Below, piece after piece: positions 4,644 through 8,299 of a DNA stretch of 8,299 bases. The translations under genes were made by a program, and so were the position numbers. Source of the DNA: Fimbriimonadales bacterium (lineage in GTDB: Bacteria; Armatimonadota; Fimbriimonadia; Fimbriimonadales; GBS-DC); assembly GCA_026416655.1 (NCBI GenBank), contig JAOAES010000166.1:1-8299 (forward strand). Direction: 5' to 3'. The notes beneath the pieces are model-generated. The model was given only the letters and a program-made list of their open reading frames with translations. It made no database searches and was not told the DNA's origin. Positions within the stretch are counted from its first letter, which is position 1. Every line of letters starts with the position of its first letter.

Positions 4644-5675
4644 TCATGCCTCCCAGTTCAGCACAATCTTGCCCGACTGCCCCGACGCCATCAGTTCGAA
4701 GGCATGTTCGTAGTCATACCAAGGCAACACGTGAGTGATTGCGGGGCGCACATTGAGCCTGCCCGTGTGAAGCAGGCTCTGCATAATATCCCACGTCTGG
4801 AACAGTCGTCTGCCGAGAATGGCATGGATTTCCACACCTTTGAAAATCAGCGCGTTCAAGTCTACCGATACCGGTTGTGCGAACAGTCCCAGCAGGCTGA
4901 CCTCGCCGCCCGGGCGGATTGCCTGCGTGATCAGCTCGATGGACGAAGGATGCCCTGACATTTCCAGGGCGACATCGACGCCGAGACCGTCGGTCGTTTT
5001 CAGAATATAGCCCAGGACGTCGTCCGTTAGGGGATTGAGCGTGGCGTCTGCGCCCATTCGCAGGGCGAGTTCCGCTCGATAGGGGCGCACCTCCGTCGTA
5101 ATCACCTGGGCGGCGCCGAGCGCCTTCGCTACGGCGATGCTGAATAAACCAATCGCGCCGCAGCCTGTAATCAGCACGGTCGCGCCGCGCACGTCCGCAG
5201 CCGTCACGGTATGCACAGCGTTGCCGAGCGGCTCCTGCACGGTGGCGACCTCCGGGGGCAGTGCCGGATCGGTTTTGCAGGCGTTCATCGCGGGGATAGC
5301 GACATAGGGCGCGAAGCCACCGTCTACATCGACGCCGAGAATGCGCGTGTTGAGACACACATGTTCCTGCCCCATTCGGCACGGCTTGCAGTAGCCACAC
5401 ACGATATGGCTCTCCGCCGCCACGAAATCGCCCACCTGGACATGCTCCACTTCGTCGCCAATCGCCTCAACATAACCGCAGAACTCGTGCCCGACAATCA
5501 GGGGAGGTTTCAAACGCCCGCGCGCCCAAGCATCCCACTGGTAAATATGCAGGTCTGTGCCACAGATTGAGGAACGAGTCACGCGAATCAAGACTTCGCG
5601 CCTGCCCAACGACGGTTCAGGAACTTCCTGCACTGCCAGCCCTGCGCCGGGCTGGGTTTTACAGATCGCTTTCAT
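4644..5675 (-). CDS. tdh: L-threonine 3-dehydrogenase, zinc- and NAD-dependent
   Basis: Oxidises L-threonine with NAD to 2-amino-3-oxobutyrate, normally split by Kbl to glycine and acetyl-CoA. The 343 residues match the length and residue numbering I recall for E. coli Tdh: catalytic zinc ligands Cys38 and His63-Glu64; structural zinc ligands Cys93, Cys96, Cys99 and Cys107; LGNAVHT (150-156); Rossmann loop GCGAIG (171-176); and the C-terminal IFKGVEIHAILGR and SGQSGKIVLNW. The frame is open upstream to 5753, but that extension (26 residues, Pro/Arg-rich) contains the -10 box, so I start at MKAICKT (5675). There is no Shine-Dalgarno sequence; TATAAT ends 10 bases before the ATG, pointing to a leaderless mRNA. 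No kbl gene is in the window. A related sugar-alcohol dehydrogenase is possible but less likely. Confidence 0.9.
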   Translation of the reverse strand: MKAICKTQPGAGLAVQEVPEPSLGRREVLIRVTRSSICGTDLHIYQWDAWARGRLKPPLIVGHEFCGYVEAIGDEVEHVQVGDFVAAESHIVCGYCKPCRMGQEHVCLNTRILGVDVDGGFAPYVAIPAMNACKTDPALPPEVATVQEPLGNAVHTVTAADVRGATVLITGCGAIGLFSIAVAKALGAAQVITTEVRPYRAELALRMGADATLNPLTDDVLGYILKTTDGLGVDVALEMSGHPSSIELITQAIRPGGEVSLLGLFAQPVSVDLNALIFKGVEIHAILGRRLFQTWDIMQSLLHTGRLNVRPAITHVLPWYDYEHAFELMASGQSGKIVLNWEA

Positions 5676-5787
5676 CGGTGGCGGGATTATACCTGAATAG
5701 AGCGCGCCTCGCGGGGGCAAACGCGAGGCGCGCCTCGGCAGGGTAGCAGGCAACGTATCGCTTTTCCGTAGGGAAGTACACCTTCAT
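5659..5787 (-). CDS. Possible 42-residue small protein overlapping the tdh start
   Basis: An ATG at 5787 preceded by GGGAGGGGA opens a 42-codon frame beginning MKVYFPTEKRYVACYPAEAR and ending in TAA at 5659, 17 bases inside tdh in another frame. The ribosome site is good, but the frame runs through the inverted repeats and the -10 box of tdh, and its second half (ARLAFAPARRALF) is dictated by those repeats. No family is recognised. It could be a leader peptide or chance. Confidence 0.2.
   Translation of the reverse strand: MKVYFPTEKRYVACYPAEARLAFAPARRALFRYNPATDESDL
5683..5697 (-). promoter_or_regulatory. -10 region of tdh, leaderless arrangement
   Basis: On the minus strand TTCAGGTATAATCCC carries a perfect TATAAT (5686-5691) ending 10 bases before the ATG at 5675. 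Transcription would begin 3-5 bases before the ATG, leaving no room for a ribosome site, and none is present. There is no -35 match at 17 bases; that position falls in the inverted repeat at 5702-5733. Confidence 0.65.
5702..5737. repeat. Overlapping inverted repeats upstream of tdh
   Basis: GCGCGCCTCGCG (5702-5713) and CGCGAGGCGCGC (5722-5733) form a perfect 12-base inverted repeat with an 8-base loop. The right arm is also part of a perfect 14-base palindrome, CGAGGCGCGCCTCG (5724-5737). The 10-mer GCGCGCCTCG thus occurs three times, twice direct (5702, 5728) and once inverted. No T-tract follows on either strand. Its place across the expected -35 of tdh suggests an operator rather than a terminator. 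Confidence 0.65.
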
Positions 5788-5864
5788 TCCCCTCCCTGTG
5801 ACGGGTTTTACCGAGGAATTGTCCGCAAGGCGCGTCCGCCCCCTACACAAAGGCTAAGTTCACT

Positions 5865-5880
5865 TGGAAGGTACGTTCCA
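5865..5880. promoter_or_regulatory. Possible operator dyad TGGAAGGTACGTTCCA
   Basis: A 16-base near-palindrome (one mismatched symmetric pair) with half-sites TGGAA and TTCCA lies about 40 bases upstream of the -10 box of the protease gene. It is where an activator would bind, or a repressor for either divergent gene. No regulator can be assigned. Confidence 0.35.
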
Positions 5881-5917
5881 GCGCGGGACAGCCATCACGT
5901 TGCTTGCGCCGCTCGTG

Positions 5918-5930
5918 AGGTACAATACCT
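5918..5930 (+). promoter_or_regulatory. -10 region of the metalloprotease gene
   Basis: TACAAT (5921-5926) is a good -10 match inside a small dyad AGGTA-CAA-TACCT. A weak -35, TTGCTT (5900-5905), lies only 15 bases upstream. The leader of about 37 bases ends with GGAGGG (5960-5965), 5 bases before the ATG. The rest of the divergent gap (about 5738-5864) shows nothing further beyond the possible small gene noted above. Confidence 0.5.
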
Positions 5931-5969
5931 TTCCGTGGGGGAACCCATAATCCGTATCTGGAGGGAACT

Positions 5970-8299
5970 ATGTTGAAGCAACGACGGTTCATGCTACTGT
6001 GGTTGTTGCTCGTTTTCGTGTCGTTGGGCGCGTATGCGCAGGAGAGGATAACGCTCCAGTACAAAGCCAAACCCGGTCAAACGATGCGCTATCGCCTTTC
6101 GGGCACGCTGAGCATCGAAGCCGCAGGCAATACTTTCAACCTCGAACTGACCTCGGTTGTCGTGCAGAAAATCCTCGAAGTCTCGCCCGAAGGTAACATC
6201 AAGCAGGAACAGACCACCGAGTCCTACGAAATGAGCTTCAACGGGCAGAAAATGCCCGCGCCCGAAGAGGCGTTGAGCGGTAAAGTCATTACCGTTACAA
6301 AGCCGAATGGCGAGCCGATTAGCCGCGAAAGCACCCGCGAAGAAGAAGGCGAAGACAACGCCGACCAGAAACATCTGGGACAGACTCTGGCTGTGATTTT
6401 TAGCGACAAGCCTGTCGGCGCAGGCGACAAGTGGAGCTATACTTTCAAGGAAGATTCGAACCTCGATACCGTGCCCGCCACGATTGAATACACCCTGCGC
6501 GGATTCGAGACATGGAAGGGCATCCGAGTCGCCCGAGTCGCGAGCACCTACACGGCAGGCGGCGGCAGTAAGGTCTCCGCAGATTGCGAGCTGCTAATCG
6601 AGGTGCGCACGGGCGACACTGTATACGCCACTGCCAAAATCACGGGCATGAGTTGGGGACAGGGCGGCGTGACGGCAGCCGCGTCGGCGCAGCTGGAATA
6701 CGAGCGCATCGAGGGAACGCCCTTGCCTGAAGGCGTCAACGGCGCGCAACCGCAAACGGCGCCGAAACCCAACGCGCAGCCTGCCCCGCAACAGCAAGCC
6801 GCTGAGCAGAAGGCTGAAGAACAAAAGCCCGCTGAAGGCGACAAGAAAGAAGACCCCAAAAAGAAAGAGAAGACCATAGAAGAGGTCACCAAAGACTTCG
6901 AGAAACTGGAGGGTCTGTTCACGCTCTACCGCAAGAAGGAGGCAGGTAAGGACACGATTTACATGGAAGTCCGCCACGACCAGCTGGAGAAACTCTACTT
7001 CCTGCAGGCAACGGTGAGCGAGGGCTTGCCGACCTTCTTCCTCGCGGCAGGAACACCCATCAACGATATCTTGTTCAAACTCATGCAGCGCGACGAGCAG
7101 ATTCTGCTGGTCGTGCCCAACATCGGCTTCCAGGCGAATCCGAACCTGCCAATCGCCCGCTCGGTGCAACGCTCCTTCGCCGACGCCTATCTGGAGGCGT
7201 TCAAGATTGAGGCGAAATCCGACGAGGGCAAGCGACTGCTGATTGATGTGAGCAATCTGTTCCGCTCGGACTTGATACAGATTCAGCAGATTGTGAGCCT
7301 CGCGGCAGGCGGCAGCTACAGCATCGACCGCGAGAAGACCGTCTACAATCAGGTGAAAGCGTTCCCGAATAACGTCTTCATCCAGACGGCTTACCACTTC
7401 GCGGGCGGTCAGCAGCGTGGGGGCGGCTTGGCGGGCATTCTGGGCGGATTAGCAGGCGGCGCGAACCTCGCCGACCCGCGCAGCGTGCCTATTACGGTTA
7501 ACTACAACCTCTGGGAACTGCCCGTCAACAACGGCTATGTACCCCGCTTCTACGACCCGCGTGTGGGCTACTTCATCACCTCCTACGAGGACTTCACCCG
7601 CGAGAAGGAGGACCAGACCCGCCGCTACATTCTGCGCTGGCATCTGGAAAAAGCCGACCCGAACGCCGAACTCTCGCCCCCGAAAGAGTCAATTGTGTTC
7701 TGGATCGATAACGCCGTGCCGTTGGAGTATCGCGACGCGGTTCGCGAGGGGCTGCTGGAGTGGAACAAGGCGTTCGAGAAAATCGGCATCAAGGACGCCA
7801 TCGTGGTCAAGCAGATGCCCGACGACGCCGACTGGGATCACGCGGATATGCGCTACAATGTGATTCGCTGGGTCACCTCGCCCAGCAACGGCTACGCCGT
7901 CGCGCTGTTCCGCGCTAACCCGCTCACCGGGCAGATTCTGAACGCCAGCATCACCATCGACGGCAACATGGCGCGCTTTACCCGCGTGAACTTCATTCGT
8001 GAGATTGACCCACTGGCGGCGTTCAAAGAAGCGGAAGACCGCGAGAAGAACTGTTGCGACCACAACCAAAACTCCCCCCACGCCTGCACTTTCGCGCAGG
8101 ACACCCTGCAACGCGCATGGCAGGGCTTTGTGATGATGGAGCTGCTGGCAGGCAAGCGCGGCGCGACCAAAACCACCGAAGAGCAGTTCGTGAAGGATTA
8201 TATCAAGTCCGTCACGATGCACGAGATGGGGCATATTCTGGGACTGCGCCACAACTTCGTCGCCAGCCGTCAGAACACCTTAGAGGAACTCAAGAACGG
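5970..8299 (+). CDS. Secreted zinc-dependent metalloprotease, DUF5117/DUF4953-type (3'-truncated)
   Basis: The frame is open for 776 residues to the window edge. Residues 1-23 are a signal peptide (LKQRR, then a Leu/Val core, with cleavage likely after AYA), so the protein is exported. Residues 27-250 form a beta-rich domain I cannot name with certainty. A Pro/Gln/Lys-rich linker (250-302) leads to a segment resembling DUF5118 (303-345, GLFTLYRK...IYMEVR) and one resembling DUF5117 (about 350-540, ending YVPRFYDPRVGYF, 523-535). The zincin domain follows: WIDNAVP and EGLLEWNKAFEKIG, DMRYNVIRW (626-634), then HEMGHILGLRH (751-761), a metzincin-like HExxHxxGxxH with zinc ligands His751, His755 and His761 and catalytic Glu752. 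A Cys/His cluster CCDHNQNSPHAC (695-706) lies before it. A GGAGGG sits 5 bases before the ATG. Substrates of this family are not established. The C-terminus is outside the window. Confidence 0.88.
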   Translation, partial: MLKQRRFMLLWLLLVFVSLGAYAQERITLQYKAKPGQTMRYRLSGTLSIEAAGNTFNLELTSVVVQKILEVSPEGNIKQEQTTESYEMSFNGQKMPAPEEALSGKVITVTKPNGEPISRESTREEEGEDNADQKHLGQTLAVIFSDKPVGAGDKWSYTFKEDSNLDTVPATIEYTLRGFETWKGIRVARVASTYTAGGGSKVSADCELLIEVRTGDTVYATAKITGMSWGQGGVTAAASAQLEYERIEGTPLPEGVNGAQPQTAPKPNAQPAPQQQAAEQKAEEQKPAEGDKKEDPKKKEKTIEEVTKDFEKLEGLFTLYRKKEAGKDTIYMEVRHDQLEKLYFLQATVSEGLPTFFLAAGTPINDILFKLMQRDEQILLVVPNIGFQANPNLPIARSVQRSFADAYLEAFKIEAKSDEGKRLLIDVSNLFRSDLIQIQQIVSLAAGGSYSIDREKTVYNQVKAFPNNVFIQTAYHFAGGQQRGGGLAGILGGLAGGANLADPRSVPITVNYNLWELPVNNGYVPRFYDPRVGYFITSYEDFTREKEDQTRRYILRWHLEKADPNAELSPPKESIVFWIDNAVPLEYRDAVREGLLEWNKAFEKIGIKDAIVVKQMPDDADWDHADMRYNVIRWVTSPSNGYAVALFRANPLTGQILNASITIDGNMARFTRVNFIREIDPLAAFKEAEDREKNCCDHNQNSPHACTFAQDTLQRAWQGFVMMELLAGKRGATKTTEEQFVKDYIKSVTMHEMGHILGLRHNFVASRQNTLEELKN

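Noticed and set aside
5676..5753. N-terminal extension of threonine dehydrogenase to an ATG at 5753
   Set aside because: The extension is made of inverted-repeat sequence and contains the TATAAT box. Starting at 5675 gives zinc-ligand numbering identical to what I recall for E. coli Tdh.
6594..8252. Long minus-strand frames inside the protease gene (6594-7397 and 7689-8252)
   Set aside because: Antisense shadows. The plus-strand frame is continuous with a signal peptide and the HExxHxxGxxH motif.
1..8299. Defence system, CRISPR array, prophage or insertion sequence
   Set aside because: No spaced direct repeats, cas-like, nuclease-helicase, transposase or phage structural genes are present. 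The genes are mainly metabolic, regulatory and secretory.

Overview
The window is a moderately GC-rich bacterial chromosomal fragment (roughly 55-60% GC by eye). It holds nine protein genes on both strands and no rRNA, tRNA, CRISPR array or recognisable transposase. It starts with 19 bases identical to the Nextera (Tn5) mosaic-end adapter, so the left edge is a library artefact and not genome. The right edge cuts through a gene. The lineage cannot be fixed from sequence alone. The large secreted DUF5117-type zinc protease, the thioredoxin-reductase-like ferredoxin-NADP reductase and the mix of Shine-Dalgarno and apparently leaderless genes would fit an environmental Armatimonadota- or Chloroflexota-like bacterium. 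This is a low-confidence guess.

Layout. 20-512 (-): 5' part of a thiamine-diphosphate dehydrogenase E1 alpha subunit with a TTG start and strong promoter, cut by the adapter just before its GDG cofactor motif. 755-1105 (+): small TPR protein, ended by a strong hairpin. 1166-1381 (-): orphan GerE/LuxR-type helix-turn-helix protein with its own promoter. 1438-2247 (-): four-helix membrane protein with a C-terminal cytoplasmic winged helix. 2248-2625: about 380 bases without a clear gene, containing a good minus-strand terminator, small hairpins and a possible small minus-strand gene. 2626-3621 and 3636-4223 (+): ferredoxin/flavodoxin-NADP reductase and riboflavin synthase, a likely two-gene flavin-related operon. 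4224-4243: hairpin between convergent genes. 4245-4643 and 4644-5675 (-): RuvX nuclease and L-threonine 3-dehydrogenase, whose stop and start codons abut (TGAATG). 5676-5969: divergent promoter region with strong inverted repeats. 5970 to the end (+): a secreted zinc metalloprotease, open at the right edge.

How the genes relate. Reductase plus riboflavin synthase makes sense, because an FAD enzyme is paired with the enzyme that makes the precursor of FAD. The threonine dehydrogenase-RuvX pair has no obvious metabolic logic but is probably co-transcribed. The least familiar part is 1166-2247, where a membrane-anchored DNA-binding protein is followed by a one-domain GerE-like protein. The -35 box of the second gene contains the stop codon of the first. 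Transcription signals are unusually easy to read: several genes carry a near-perfect TATAAT, two of them in an identical 15-base context, and two genes (reductase and threonine dehydrogenase) have the -10 box so close to the ATG that the mRNA should have almost no leader.
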